This document shows positions 8,136 through 17,759 of a stretch of DNA of 64,000 nt, piece after piece. The translations under genes were made by a program, and so were the position numbers. Origin of the DNA: an uncultured Bacteroidaceae bacterium (GTDB lineage: Bacteria; Bacteroidota; Bacteroidia; Bacteroidales; Bacteroidaceae); assembly GCA_944321635.1 (NCBI GenBank), contig CALULY010000009.1, positions 54,770 through 118,769 of the forward strand, read 5' to 3'. The stretch's first letter is position 1; each line of letters starts with the position of its first letter. The notes under the pieces are model-generated. The model did not search any database. It saw nothing but the letters and a program-made list of their open reading frames with translations, and was not told where the DNA came from.

Positions 8136-10037
8136 ATGTTAATGGACACCGCATATAAGTTCCTGCCAAACATAAATTCCCCTGCCGACCTCAAGCAGCT
8201 GGATGCTGGAGACTTGCCAAAGGTGTGCGACGAACTGCGTGATTTCATCATAGACGCGCTGTCTTGCAACCCTGGGCATTTCGCCGCAAGCCTTGGTGTC
8301 ATCGAGTTGACGGTCGCACTGCACTATGTGTTTGACACCCCGTATGACCGCATAGTATGGGATGTGGGGCATCAAGCCTACGCGCATAAGATACTGACAG
8401 GCCGCAGGGACAGATTTGGGACAAACAGGAAATTCAAGGGATTGAAGCCATTTCCCTCGCCAGACGAGAGTGAGTACGACACGTTCACGTGCGGCCATGC
8501 ATCAAACTCTATCTCCGTCGCCCTTGGAATGGCCGTTGCTGCTGCGATGAAGCATGAGGAAAGACAGATCGTGGCAGTCATCGGCGATGGCGCAATGACA
8601 GGTGGACTTGCTTTCGAGGGTCTTAACAATGCCTCGACAATCCCTAACAATCTGCTCATCATCCTAAACGACAACGACATTGCCATAGACCGCACGGTAG
8701 GCGGGCTCAAGGAATATCTCATCAGGTTGAACACTAACACGGGCTACAACAAGCTGCGCTATTCCCTGTGGAACTTCGCCAAAGCCCTCGGGGTGCTGGA
8801 CGAGAAGCACAAAAACAAGATACTGCGCTTCAACAACAGCCTGAAGTCAATGTTGTCAGACCAGCAAAACATCTTTGAGGGTCTGAACATCCGCTACTTT
8901 GGCCCTATCAACGGGCATGACGTGAACAACCTTGTACGCGTGCTCAACGAGCTCAAGAACCACAAAGGTCCGAAGTTACTGCACATACACACGGTGAAAG
9001 GCAAAGGATATGAGTTCGCCGAGCAGGCAGCGACAGTGTGGCACGCGCCAGGACTGTTTGACAAAGACACTGGGGAACGAAAGGTCAGCAGCGAGGAGGG
9101 GCAACCCCCACTCTACCAGGACGTGTTTGGCAAGACACTGCTCGACTTGGCGCGCAAAAATGACAAGATCATAGGCATCACTCCCGCCATGGCGACTGGC
9201 TGCTCTATGAACATCCTGATGCGCGAGATGCCTCACAGGGCTTTTGACGTGGGAATTGCCGAGGGGCACGCGGTGACATTCTCTGGCGGGCTTGCCAAGG
9301 AGGGGCTGCTGCCATTCTGCAACATATACTCATCATTCGCCCAGAGAGCCTACGATAACATAATCCACGACGTTGCCATAGCAAGGCTCAACGTTGTCCT
9401 ATGCCTCGATCGCGCCGGACTCGTTGGGGAAGACGGACCGACACACCACGGTGCATTCGACATAGCCTGCCTGCGCTGCGTCCCCAACCTGACTATTGCA
9501 TCACCATACGACGAGCACGAACTGCGAAATCTGATGTTCACAGCGCAACTGCCGGACATGGGGCCATTTGTCATACGATATCCTCGCGGCAGGGGTAATC
9601 TCATCGACTGGGAGAACGAGTACCAGCAAGTGACCGTCGGCACAGGACGATGCCTCAAGCAGGGCAATACGCTCGCCATCATCACACTCGGTCCCATCGG
9701 GCAAACGGTGAAAGCCATCATTGACGAGTTGCCTGAGGACGAAAGAAGCAAGGCTGGACTATACGACCTACGGTTTGTCAAGCCACTGGACGCCGTGATG
9801 CTGCACGAGATCGGGAATACATACAAATCAATAATGACCGTCGAGGACGGGATCATCGCAGGCGGAGCCGGGGCGGCCGTACTCGAATTCATGGAAGACA
9901 ACGGCTATCATCTGCCAGTCCATAGGTTCGGGCTGCCAGACAGATTCGTCGAGCACGGACCTGTCAGCAAACTGTACGAGACATGCGGACTCGACAAGGC
10001 AAGCCTCCGCGCATTCATCGAAACACAAATCAAGTAA
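8136..10037 (+). CDS. dxs: 1-deoxy-D-xylulose-5-phosphate synthase
   Basis: Condenses pyruvate and glyceraldehyde-3-phosphate to DXP, the first step of the MEP isoprenoid pathway; cytoplasmic and thiamine-diphosphate dependent. The 633 residues from ATG 8136 (an ATG at 8142 is an equal alternative) match the family's usual length. Diagnostic stretches are [40 protein letters not shown], the cofactor motif GDGAMTGG at 150-157 with NDN at 178-180, and [12 protein letters not shown] in the pyrimidine-binding domain. It is the first gene of an apparent operon: trkA starts 3 bp after its stop. The -7 box lies just upstream, so the mRNA leader is very short. Confidence 0.96.
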   Translation: MLMDTAYKFLPNINSPADLKQLDAGDLPKVCDELRDFIIDALSCNPGHFAASLGVIELTVALHYVFDTPYDRIVWDVGHQAYAHKILTGRRDRFGTNRKFKGLKPFPSPDESEYDTFTCGHASNSISVALGMAVAAAMKHEERQIVAVIGDGAMTGGLAFEGLNNASTIPNNLLIILNDNDIAIDRTVGGLKEYLIRLNTNTGYNKLRYSLWNFAKALGVLDEKHKNKILRFNNSLKSMLSDQQNIFEGLNIRYFGPINGHDVNNLVRVLNELKNHKGPKLLHIHTVKGKGYEFAEQAATVWHAPGLFDKDTGERKVSSEEGQPPLYQDVFGKTLLDLARKNDKIIGITPAMATGCSMNILMREMPHRAFDVGIAEGHAVTFSGGLAKEGLLPFCNIYSSFAQRAYDNIIHDVAIARLNVVLCLDRAGLVGEDGPTHHGAFDIACLRCVPNLTIASPYDEHELRNLMFTAQLPDMGPFVIRYPRGRGNLIDWENEYQQVTVGTGRCLKQGNTLAIITLGPIGQTVKAIIDELPEDERSKAGLYDLRFVKPLDAVMLHEIGNTYKSIMTVEDGIIAGGAGAAVLEFMEDNGYHLPVHRFGLPDRFVEHGPVSKLYETCGLDKASLRAFIETQIK

Positions 10038-10040
10038 CCA

Positions 10041-11375
10041 ATGAAAATAATCATTGCCGGAGCAGGAGCTGTCGGCACTCACCTCAGCAGGTTGCTCTCC
10101 AAGGAGAAACAGGACATAGTGCTAATCGACGAAGACCACGACCGGTTGGCAAAAATGGAGTCCTATCTTGACATAATGACCGTTAATGTCTCTCCGACAT
10201 CCATTGTCGGCCTCAAGAACTCAGGTGTCGGCAGCACGGACCTCTTTGTGGCAGTCACGCCGGATGAGAGCCGCAACATGACAGCTTGCATCCTGGCAAG
10301 CAGCCTCGGGGCGAAAAAGACGATTGCAAGGATAGACAACTACGAGTACCTCCTACCTAAAAACCAGCAATTCTTCAAGAACCTCGGCGTAGACTCGATG
10401 ATTTGTCCCGAAATCCTCGCCGCAAAAGAAATAGTCTCGTCACTCAAGATGTCATGGATAAGGCAATGGTGGGAATTTGGCGGCGGAGCATTGGTCATGC
10501 TCGGCACGAAAATGCGCGAGACATCCACCCTCATCGGCAAAAAACTGATGGAACTCGACCGCAGCATCCCCTATCACCTCGTGGCAATCAAGAGGGGACA
10601 GGAAACAATAATCCCGCGCGGCGACGATGAGATCAAACTCAACGACATCGTGTATGTGACAACCCAGCGCGAGCATCTGGCGATGTTGAAACACACATTC
10701 GGCAAAGACTCCTACAACAGCATAAGCGACGTGATGGTCATGGGAGGCAGCCGCATAGCAGTCCGCACAGCGCAGTATGCCTCCGACAACCTGAACTTGA
10801 AAATCATAGAAGCCGACTATGACAGATGCCTGTGGCTCACAGAGAATGTCGGCGACAAAGTGATGGTCATCAACGGCGACGGACGCGACATAGAACTGCT
10901 TAAGGAAGAAGGCATCACAAAGCAACACGCGTTTGTCGCATTGACTGGCAACTCAGAGACCAACATCCTCGCCTGCCTCTCCGCCAAGCAACTCGGATTC
11001 CAAAAAACCATAGCAGAGGTTGAAAACATCGATTACATCAACATGGCAGAGAGCCTCGACATCGGAGTAGTCATCAACAAGAAACAACTTGCGGCGAGCC
11101 ACATCTACCAAATGATGCTTGACGCCGACGTGTCAAACGTCAAGACACTCTCGTTTGCAAATGCCGACGTGGCAGAATTCACGGTCAAGGAGAAATCCTA
11201 CGTCACAAGGCACAAAGTCAAAGACATCGGCTTCCCCAAAGGCTTCACCATCGGCGGTGTGATACGCAACGGCAAAGGCATGATAGTCAATGGCAACAGC
11301 GAAATCATGGCAAACGACCACGTGGTAGTCTTTTGCGGAGGGATGATCAAGAAGATTGAAAACTACTTCAATTAA
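10041..11375 (+). CDS. trkA: Trk potassium uptake regulatory subunit TrkA
   Basis: A peripheral cytoplasmic NAD(H)-binding protein that gates the TrkH potassium channel. The 444 residues contain two RCK units. The first begins MKIIIAGAGAVGTHLSRLL, with the Rossmann GxGxxG at 7-12 and the acidic strand end VLIDEDHDRL. The second begins DVMVMGGSRIAVRTAQ and is followed by VINGDGRD. Each unit ends in a TrkA_C domain. The second Rossmann loop is GGSRIA rather than GxGxxG, as in other Bacteroidetes TrkA proteins. It is 3 bp downstream of dxs and 9 bp upstream of trkH, so the three genes are almost certainly co-transcribed. Confidence 0.95.
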   Translation: MKIIIAGAGAVGTHLSRLLSKEKQDIVLIDEDHDRLAKMESYLDIMTVNVSPTSIVGLKNSGVGSTDLFVAVTPDESRNMTACILASSLGAKKTIARIDNYEYLLPKNQQFFKNLGVDSMICPEILAAKEIVSSLKMSWIRQWWEFGGGALVMLGTKMRETSTLIGKKLMELDRSIPYHLVAIKRGQETIIPRGDDEIKLNDIVYVTTQREHLAMLKHTFGKDSYNSISDVMVMGGSRIAVRTAQYASDNLNLKIIEADYDRCLWLTENVGDKVMVINGDGRDIELLKEEGITKQHAFVALTGNSETNILACLSAKQLGFQKTIAEVENIDYINMAESLDIGVVINKKQLAASHIYQMMLDADVSNVKTLSFANADVAEFTVKEKSYVTRHKVKDIGFPKGFTIGGVIRNGKGMIVNGNSEIMANDHVVVFCGGMIKKIENYFN

Positions 11376-11384
11376 GACGGAGCA

Positions 11385-12839
11385 ATGACCAACATCAAAC
11401 TCGTATTCAAAATTCTCGGGTTGCTGATTGTCGTGGAAGCTATCCTGCTGCTCGTTCCAGCAGGCATAGACTTGATTTACAACGAAGACTCCTACTTGCC
11501 ATTCCTGACGAGCTCGCTCATAACACTTGTTGCAGGAACCGTTTTCCTGCTATTCGGGCGCGGTGCAGTCAATGTGATGAACCGTCGGGACGGCTTTTTC
11601 ATAGTGGCGATGACGTGGGTCTTGTTCACAGTGTTCGGGATGTTGCCATTTTACATCAGCGGCTACATCCCGTCAATCACCGACTGCTTTTTCGAAACGA
11701 TGTCCGGTTTCACCACGACAGGATTCACAGTCATCGACAATCTGGAGAGTTTTCCCCACTCGCTCTTGTTCTGGCGCAACTTCACGCAATGGATTGGCGG
11801 TCTGGGGATGGTCTTTTTCACCATCGCCGTCCTGCCAATATTCGGTGCAGGAGGCATCCAACTGTTTGCAGCCGAGGCCACAGGCATAACAAACGACAAG
11901 GTTCATCCGCGCATCGGCGTTACCGCCAGGTGGATATGGTTGATCTATTCGGGCATAACAATAGCCGAGACCGTGCTGCTTTGCTTTGCAGGGATGGATG
12001 TCTTTGACAGCATCTGCCATTCATTCTCCACGACGGCGACAGGAGGGTTCTCCACAAAGCAGGCCAACGTCATGTACTACAACTCGCCAGCCATAGAGTA
12101 CATCATCTCTGCATTCATGTTCATATCTGGCACAAACTTCACCATTATATATTTGGCCGCATTCAAGGGACGTTTCTCACGATTGTTCAAGAACACTGAA
12201 CTGAGGTATTACATTGTCATATTCCTCTACTTCGTCCTCGCCATCGCCGGCATCCTCTACTTCCAAGGCGGCATGGGCATAGAGGAGGCTTTCCGCAAGT
12301 CGCTGTTCCAGGTGGCAACGTGCCAGACCACTTCGGGTTTCGCCTCAGACGATTTCACGTTGTGGCCCGGGACTACCAACATCCTGCTGATTGCGGTGAT
12401 GCTCGTCGGCGCATGTGCAGGCTCGACAAGTGGTGGCATCAAATGCATCCGCATCGCCGTGGGGGCCAAAGCGTTGAAGAACGAATTCAACTCGATGATC
12501 CACCCCAACGCCGTGCTGCCAGTCAAGGTCAATGGCAAAGTCCTGCCGCAAAAAATAGTGCTGAGCGCGGTAGTGTTCATCATCGTCTATCTGATAATAG
12601 CGCTGATAGGCACGTTCCTTTTCTACTCCACCGACATAGGTCTCATCGAGTCCCTCTCAATGTCCGCCTCAAGCCTCGGCAACGTCGGGGTAGCGATGGG
12701 AGACTATGGACCGGCTTACACTTGCAGTTCGCTGACTGACTTCGCAAAGTGGTGTTCATCAATCCTGATGCTCGTCGGCCGTCTCGAATTGTTCACAGTC
12801 CTGCTGCTGTTTGCTCCAGGATTTTGGAAAAACGCATGA
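11385..12839 (+). CDS. trkH: Trk potassium transporter membrane subunit TrkH
   Basis: Inner-membrane potassium channel subunit, partner of TrkA directly upstream. The 484 residues are very hydrophobic and contain four pore-loop segments with selectivity-filter glycines: SGFTTTGFTV, TTATGGFSTK, TTSGFASDD and SLGNVGVAMG. This fourfold M1-P-M2 layout is diagnostic of the TrkH/KtrB superfamily. Length is normal. It is the last gene of dxs-trkA-trkH; no hairpin terminator is evident after the stop, and the 22-bp array G begins within 30 bp. Confidence 0.95.
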   Translation: MTNIKLVFKILGLLIVVEAILLLVPAGIDLIYNEDSYLPFLTSSLITLVAGTVFLLFGRGAVNVMNRRDGFFIVAMTWVLFTVFGMLPFYISGYIPSITDCFFETMSGFTTTGFTVIDNLESFPHSLLFWRNFTQWIGGLGMVFFTIAVLPIFGAGGIQLFAAEATGITNDKVHPRIGVTARWIWLIYSGITIAETVLLCFAGMDVFDSICHSFSTTATGGFSTKQANVMYYNSPAIEYIISAFMFISGTNFTIIYLAAFKGRFSRLFKNTELRYYIVIFLYFVLAIAGILYFQGGMGIEEAFRKSLFQVATCQTTSGFASDDFTLWPGTTNILLIAVMLVGACAGSTSGGIKCIRIAVGAKALKNEFNSMIHPNAVLPVKVNGKVLPQKIVLSAVVFIIVYLIIALIGTFLFYSTDIGLIESLSMSASSLGNVGVAMGDYGPAYTCSSLTDFAKWCSSILMLVGRLELFTVLLLFAPGFWKNA

Positions 12840-12867
12840 GGCATTTGCGCATGACGGAAACGACTTT

Positions 12868-12977
12868 GCATCAAATGCCATCGCACAAAACATCGTATGC
12901 TATTGGCAAAAACATCCTATGCTAACCACAAAATCATCGTATGCAAACGACAGGATCACCGTATGCAACAACCGCAG
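12868..12977. repeat. Array G: degenerate 22-bp tandem repeat between trkH and HU gene
   Basis: Units at 12890, 12912, 12934 and 12956 are spaced exactly 22 bp apart and share CATCSTATGC (third and fourth: TCATCGTATGCAAACGAC and TCACCGTATGCAACAACC). One weaker unit at 12868-12889 precedes them, and another may start at 12846. Unlike arrays A-F the units are not clearly palindromic. The array lies upstream of the HU gene, whose -7 box is at 13087-13094. Confidence 0.75.
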
Positions 12978-13086
12978 CCATCAATGCCCGGCTGCACACC
13001 TGCCCGCACCTGTTGACAAAGAAGGTATGTAACTGCTGTTGCTGGAAAAATAATTAATTGAGTATTCGATACTAAAATAAAAGCAG

Positions 13087-13094
13087 TATATTTG
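13087..13094 (+). promoter_or_regulatory. -7 promoter box for HU gene
   Basis: TATATTTG matches TAnnTTTG and lies 43 bp upstream of the HU ATG. An AT-rich stretch precedes it, with TTG at 13058-13060 as a possible, slightly distant -33 element. Confidence 0.65.
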
Positions 13095-13137
13095 CAACTC
13101 CAAACGACTAAGTATAACGCTTCATAAACAAAAGAAG

Positions 13138-13413
13138 ATGACAAAGGCAGATATAGTTAACGAGATTTCCAAAACTACGGGCATCCCCAAAGCAGATGCC
13201 CTAAAGACGGTCGAAGCATTCATGGACATCATCAAGACATCCTTGACCAACGACGAGAACGTCTATCTCAGGGGTTTTGGCAGTTTTATTGTGAAGAAAC
13301 GCCGTCAAAAGACAGCCAGGAACATTTCGAAGAACACGACGATAATAATCCCAGAGCACAACATACCAGCGTTCAAACCTGCCAAGACATTCACCTTGTC
13401 TGTGAAGAAGTGA
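13138..13413 (+). CDS. HU-family nucleoid DNA-binding protein
   Basis: A small basic histone-like dimer that bends and compacts DNA. The 91 residues have the standard HU layout: an N-terminal helical dimerisation region (MTKADIVNEISKTTGIPK), then LRGFGSFIVKKRRQKTARN leading into the beta-arm, and IPAFKPAKTFT at the C-terminal end of the arm domain. The arm sequence NTTIIIPEHNIPAF has the proline used to kink DNA. It is transcribed from a -7 box at 13087, with the 22-bp array G between it and trkH. It is followed 41 bp later by the mS38-like small gene. Confidence 0.95.
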   Translation: MTKADIVNEISKTTGIPKADALKTVEAFMDIIKTSLTNDENVYLRGFGSFIVKKRRQKTARNISKNTTIIIPEHNIPAFKPAKTFTLSVKK

Positions 13414-13454
13414 GAGAGATTTTTTAATTAATCATCAACATAAAATTTAGCGAT

Positions 13455-13547
13455 ATGCCAAGCGGAAAGAAAAGGAAAAGACATAAAATGTCAACACACA
13501 AGCGCAAAAAAAGACTAAGAAAGAACAGACACAAAAGCAAAAAGTAA
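13455..13547 (+). CDS. 30-residue AURKAIP1/COX24 (mS38-like) basic protein
   Basis: A 31-codon ORF encodes MPSGKKRKRHKMSTHKRKK followed by another arginine/lysine-rich stretch; over half the residues are Lys or Arg. The pattern (PSGKKRKRHKM, then THKRKKRLRKNRHK) is the COX24/AURKAIP1 C-terminal signature of the mitochondrial small-subunit ribosomal protein mS38, which RefSeq assigns to tiny Bacteroidetes proteins. Binding to ribosomal RNA is inferred from that family and the charge. It lies between HU and RNase G and is followed by a perfect 12-bp hairpin. Confidence 0.85.
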   Translation: MPSGKKRKRHKMSTHKRKKRLRKNRHKSKK

Positions 13548-13573
13548 TTTTAGTCTTGCTTGATTGGATTTAA

Positions 13574-13605
13574 GAGCAAACTTTCTTGGTATAGAAAGTT
13601 TGCTC
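13574..13605 (+). terminator. Perfect 12-bp hairpin between mS38-like gene and RNase G
   Basis: GAGCAAACTTTC pairs exactly with GAAAGTTTGCTC around an 8-nt loop. It follows the small basic-protein gene by 26 bp and precedes the RNase G start by 41 bp. The tail is ATTGTTTAA, a weak T run. It may terminate the HU transcript, or it may be a leader structure of the RNase G mRNA. Confidence 0.6.
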
Positions 13606-13646
13606 ATTGTTTAATTTCACAACGAAATCAATTAAAAAGGAATTAG

Positions 13647-15218
13647 GTGGTAAGCGAATTATACGTAGACGTGCAGCCCAACGAGGTCTCGATAGCCTTG
13701 TTGGAAGACAAAAGTCTTGTCGAGCTGCAAAAAGAGGGACGCGACTGCTCCTATTCCGTTGGCAACATATATCTCGGCAGGGTAAAGAAAATAATGCCTG
13801 GGCTGAATGCCTGCTTCGTGGACATCGGTTACGAAAAGGATGCCTTCCTGCACTACCAAGACTTGGGTGCGCAGTTCAACACGCAAGTCAAATACATGAA
13901 GCAGGTGATGAGCGACCGAAAGAACCTGATGCCGCTCAGCAAAGCACAGACCATGCCTGAACTTGAAAAAGAAGGCTCAATCTCAAACCTCGTAAAGGTC
14001 GGGCAAGAAGTCGTCGTGCAGATTGTCAAAGAACCGATCTCAACGAAAGGACCAAGGTTGACATCTGAGCTTTCCATCGCTGGCAGGTTCCTCGTCCTGA
14101 CACCATTCTATGACAAAGTGTCCGTCTCGCAGAAAATCAAATCAGGAGAAGAACGGACAAGGCTCAAGCAACTCATCCAAAGCATAAAACCGGCTAAAGT
14201 CGGCGTAATCGTAAGAACCGTAGCCGAAGGGAAGAGGGTGGCTGAACTGGACAACGAACTGAACATCCTAATGAAATACTGGAACGATTGCCTCGTCAAG
14301 ATACAAAAGGCATCGACCCTCCCAGTGATGGTGCACGAGGAAACAAGCCGCACAGTGGCGATGTTGAGAGACCTGTTCAACCCCACATTCGAGAACATTT
14401 ACATCAACGACAAGGACACCTACGAGGAAATAAGGACATACGTCTCGCTGATTGCCAACGACAAAAAAGGAATCGTCAAGCTCTACGAGGGCAAACTCCC
14501 GCTGTTTGACAACTTCTCAATAACAAAACAGATAAAATCACTGTTCGGCAGGGCCGTCTCCTACAAGAACGGAGCGTACCTGATCATAGAGCAGACCGAG
14601 GCAATGTGCGTCGTCGATGTCAACAGCGGCAACCGCACGAGGCAAAACAACGGACAAGAGGAGAACGCACTCGACGTGAACCTTTCGGCAGCAGACGAAC
14701 TCGCACGCCAAATGAGACTGAGAGACCTCGGCGGCATCATAGTCGTTGACTTCATCGACATGGCCGAAGCCGACAACAGGCAGAAACTCTACGAGCGTAT
14801 GTGCCAGAACATGCAGCAGGACAGGGCAAGACACAACATTTTGCCCCTGAGCAAATTCGGATTGATGCAGATCACACGCCAACGAGTCCGCCCCGCAATG
14901 AGCATAGCAACGTCAGAAGACTGCCCGACGTGCCACGGCAAAGGCATAATCAACCCGTCATTGCTCTTCACTGACGTGTTGGAAAGCAAGATAGACTACC
15001 TCGTGAACAAGCTCAAGGTCAAAGGCTTCACCCTCCACGTCCATCCATACGTGGCGGCATATATAAACCAAGGCCTTGTGTCGATGAAAAGGAAATGGCA
15101 GATGAAGTACGGTTTCGGCATCAACGTCATACCCAACCAGAACCTCACCTATCTCGAATACAAATTCTTCAAAGGTAAAGAGGAGATAGACATGAAGGAA
15201 GAATACGAAATCAGGTAA
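13647..15218 (+). CDS. rng: Ribonuclease E/G family endoribonuclease
   Basis: A single-strand-specific endoribonuclease for rRNA processing and mRNA turnover. The 523 residues start at a GTG (13647) preceded by AAGGA; the N-terminus MVSELYVDVQPNEVSIALLE is typical of Bacteroidetes RNase G. An S1-like RNA-binding segment follows (GNIYLGRVKKIMPGLNACFVDI). The catalytic domain has VVDVNSG with Asp324 and IIVVDFIDM, the two magnesium-binding aspartates. The zinc-link motif CPTCHGKG begins at Cys426. It lacks the long C-terminal degradosome scaffold of E. coli RNase E. The META-lipoprotein gene starts 23 bp downstream. The perfect hairpin upstream is a candidate autoregulatory element. Confidence 0.95.
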   Translation: MVSELYVDVQPNEVSIALLEDKSLVELQKEGRDCSYSVGNIYLGRVKKIMPGLNACFVDIGYEKDAFLHYQDLGAQFNTQVKYMKQVMSDRKNLMPLSKAQTMPELEKEGSISNLVKVGQEVVVQIVKEPISTKGPRLTSELSIAGRFLVLTPFYDKVSVSQKIKSGEERTRLKQLIQSIKPAKVGVIVRTVAEGKRVAELDNELNILMKYWNDCLVKIQKASTLPVMVHEETSRTVAMLRDLFNPTFENIYINDKDTYEEIRTYVSLIANDKKGIVKLYEGKLPLFDNFSITKQIKSLFGRAVSYKNGAYLIIEQTEAMCVVDVNSGNRTRQNNGQEENALDVNLSAADELARQMRLRDLGGIIVVDFIDMAEADNRQKLYERMCQNMQQDRARHNILPLSKFGLMQITRQRVRPAMSIATSEDCPTCHGKGIINPSLLFTDVLESKIDYLVNKLKVKGFTLHVHPYVAAYINQGLVSMKRKWQMKYGFGINVIPNQNLTYLEYKFFKGKEEIDMKEEYEIR

Positions 15219-15241
15219 ACACCCCCAAACAACACCAGACA

Positions 15242-15997
15242 ATGAACAAAACAATCTTTGCCATAGCAGCCGCAGCGTGCCTCGCCTCATGCTCAAGCAC
15301 CAAAAGGACGACGAACAGCAACGCAAACATATCAATCTTCAACGAATGGTACATCGAGACCATCGGCGGGCAAGCAATCAAGGACGGGGTTAACCCGTTT
15401 GTAGCACTCGACCAGGCAGCCAGCACCTACTCTGGCAACGCAGCCTGCAACATGATGAACGGCAAGTTTGAGTGCGACACGGACAAAGGCACGATCAGCT
15501 TCTCCCACGCAGTCACAACGAGGATGTACTGTCCGGACATGGAGACCGAGACGACCGTGTTGAATGCATTGGGACAAGTGTCCGCATACAGCATCAACAA
15601 CGAAGGCACGATGACATTCACAAACAACGACGGTACACCGGTTATGACCCTTGTCCCCAAACGAGACATCGACGGGCGGTGGCTCTTTGACACTGTGCGT
15701 GGCAAAAAGGTGAGGACGACAGACAATGTTCCGTTCCTCGAGATCTACTCCAGCAAAAGGCGCGTGCATGGCAATCTCGGTTGCAACATCTACAATGCAA
15801 CTATCCCGATGGACTTTTCAGACAATGCCATCTCATTTGCAAACGGCCAGATGACCATGATGATGTGCCCCGACATGGAGACCGAGAACTCTGTCAGGAC
15901 AGCTCTCCAGGAGGTCAAGACATTCAAACTTGACGGCGACACGCTGAGCCTGCTTGACAGCGAAGGCAACACTGTGCTCACATTACTCCGCGATTGA
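15242..15997 (+). CDS. Lipoprotein with two META/HslJ-like domains
   Basis: The 251 residues open with a lipoprotein signal, MNKTIFAIAAAACLASCSS, with the lipid cysteine at position 17. Two tandem META (DUF306, HslJ-like) domains follow. They share the diagnostic pattern GxLGCNxYN/GNAACNMMNG, then MYCPDMETETTVLNAL in the first and MMMCPDMETENSVRTAL in the second. META domains occur in HslJ, linked to envelope stress and novobiocin resistance in E. coli; no precise function can be assigned here. It is probably co-transcribed with rng, 23 bp upstream, and the sulfatase, whose ATG is 22 bp downstream. Confidence 0.85.
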   Translation: MNKTIFAIAAAACLASCSSTKRTTNSNANISIFNEWYIETIGGQAIKDGVNPFVALDQAASTYSGNAACNMMNGKFECDTDKGTISFSHAVTTRMYCPDMETETTVLNALGQVSAYSINNEGTMTFTNNDGTPVMTLVPKRDIDGRWLFDTVRGKKVRTTDNVPFLEIYSSKRRVHGNLGCNIYNATIPMDFSDNAISFANGQMTMMMCPDMETENSVRTALQEVKTFKLDGDTLSLLDSEGNTVLTLLRD

Positions 15998-16019
15998 ACA
16001 ACCGAAAAAGAGACACCAG

Positions 16020-17594
16020 ATGAGACACACCCCACTCGCCGCCCTCCCGCTGGCCAGCGTGGCACTTGCCGCATGGATGGCATCATGCAGCGGCGGCAAG
16101 GCAGAACCACGGCATTACAACATAGTATATATCATGGCCGACGACCACACGGCGCAGATGATGAGCTGCTATGACACCCGCTATGTAGAGACCCCAAACA
16201 TAGACCGCATTGCAAGCGACGGCCTGCTGTTCACCAACAGTTTCGTGGCAAACTCCATCAGCGGGCCAAGCAGGGCCTGCCTCCTGACAGGCAAGCACAG
16301 CCACGCCAACGGATTCAAGGACAACACCACCTCGGTGTTTGACGGCACGCAGCAGACATTCCCTAAGTTGCTGCAACAAGCCGGCTACCAGACCGCCATC
16401 ATCGGCAAGTGGCATCTCGGTGGCACACCGACGGGATTTGACTTCTGGGAGATCTTGCCGGGGCAAGGCGACTACTACAACCCGCATTTCATCACACAAG
16501 ACGACACCGCCATGGTGCAAAAGGCGGGTTATGTAACCGACATAATCACCGATGAAAGCCTGGATTGGCTCAAGAACAAGCGAGACAAGGACAGACCGTT
16601 CTGCCTGATGATACACCACAAGGCGATGCACCGCAACTGGATGGCGGACATCGACGACCTGCCCCTCTATGAGGACAAGCAGTTCACGCTGCCCGACAAC
16701 TTCGACGACACATACGAGGGACGGCAGGCGGCGCGTGAACAGGAGATGAGCATCGCAGCCGACATGGATTTGACCTACGACCTCAAGATGCTGCACGACG
16801 ACTTGCCGGCGACACCATTGAAAGGCACATATCTCGGCATACGTGGCACGATGACGGAAGACGAGAGGCAAGCGTGGGATGCATTCTACGGCCCGATAAT
16901 CGATGACTTCCTATCCAGCGAACCCGAAGGCAAGGAACTGGCCGAATGGAAGTACCAACGCTACATGCGCGACTATGCCAAGACGCTCAAGTCCCTTGAC
17001 GACAACGTGGGGCGCGTGCTTGACTACCTCGAACAAGAGGGGCTGATGGACAACACGCTCGTCATCTACATCTCCGACCAAGGATTCTACATGGGTGAAC
17101 ACGGGTGGTTTGACAAACGTTTCATGTACGAAGAGTCGATGCACATGCCACTCGTCATGCACCTGCCCAAGGACTTCAAGCGTAGTGGGCGCGTTGACGA
17201 GATGGTGCAAAACATTGATTTCGCCCCGACGTTCCTCGAACTCGCCGGAGTCACCGTGCCAGACGACATCCAAGGCCGGTCGATGCTCCCGCTGCTGAGA
17301 GGGGACAGCGTAGCGGACTGGCGCGGCTCGCTCTACTACCACTACTACGAGTACCCGGCGGAACACATGGTCAAACGCCACTACGGCGTACGTACCGAGC
17401 GCTACAAACTGATACACTTCTACGACGACATTGACACGTGGGAGCTATATGATTTGCAAGCCGACCCGCATGAGATGCACAACGCCTATGCCGACCCTGC
17501 AATGCGCCCGGTCATTGAGCAGCTCCGCAACGAACTCGTCAAGCTCCAGACGCAATATGCCGACACCCTCGCCCTGAGGCTCAACGGATTCTGA
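16020..17594 (+). CDS. Sulfatase (S1 family, serine-type) lipoprotein
   Basis: Hydrolyses sulfate esters from host or dietary glycans. The 524 residues from ATG 16020 begin with a lipoprotein signal (PLASVALAAWMASCSGG, Cys23), so it is probably anchored to a membrane facing the periplasm or surface. The sulfatase core has NIVYIMADDHT with metal-binding aspartates, then SGPSRACLLTGKHSH. Ser81 of the SxPSR motif is the residue converted to formylglycine, so this is the serine type that needs the radical-SAM maturase anSME; none is visible in this window. Downstream motifs are IGKWHLGG and YISDQGFYMGEHGWFDKR. The sulfated substrate cannot be predicted. A longer in-frame start at 15954 overlaps the META gene and lacks a signal peptide, so I rejected it. 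Confidence 0.93.
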   Translation: MRHTPLAALPLASVALAAWMASCSGGKAEPRHYNIVYIMADDHTAQMMSCYDTRYVETPNIDRIASDGLLFTNSFVANSISGPSRACLLTGKHSHANGFKDNTTSVFDGTQQTFPKLLQQAGYQTAIIGKWHLGGTPTGFDFWEILPGQGDYYNPHFITQDDTAMVQKAGYVTDIITDESLDWLKNKRDKDRPFCLMIHHKAMHRNWMADIDDLPLYEDKQFTLPDNFDDTYEGRQAAREQEMSIAADMDLTYDLKMLHDDLPATPLKGTYLGIRGTMTEDERQAWDAFYGPIIDDFLSSEPEGKELAEWKYQRYMRDYAKTLKSLDDNVGRVLDYLEQEGLMDNTLVIYISDQGFYMGEHGWFDKRFMYEESMHMPLVMHLPKDFKRSGRVDEMVQNIDFAPTFLELAGVTVPDDIQGRSMLPLLRGDSVADWRGSLYYHYYEYPAEHMVKRHYGVRTERYKLIHFYDDIDTWELYDLQADPHEMHNAYADPAMRPVIEQLRNELVKLQTQYADTLALRLNGF

Positions 17595-17615
17595 AAACAA
17601 GACATACACAAGCGA

Positions 17616-17646
17616 AGAGGCGTGCCGACGGTGCGTCTCTTTTTTC
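17616..17646 (+). terminator. Rho-independent terminator after sulfatase gene
   Basis: An 11-bp stem with some G-U pairs (AGAGGCGTGCC with GGTGCGTCTCT) and a 3-nt loop is followed directly by TTTTTT. It begins 22 bp after the stop codon. Confidence 0.75.
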
Positions 17647-17759
17647 GTATACCCCACTCGCGGCAACCGGCACCATGCCATCAGGCACGGCACGAGGGCG
17701 CGGCAACATCCCCCGCCCCACCCTGCAAGCATGGCATTGCGGGCATGACATCCAAGGGA

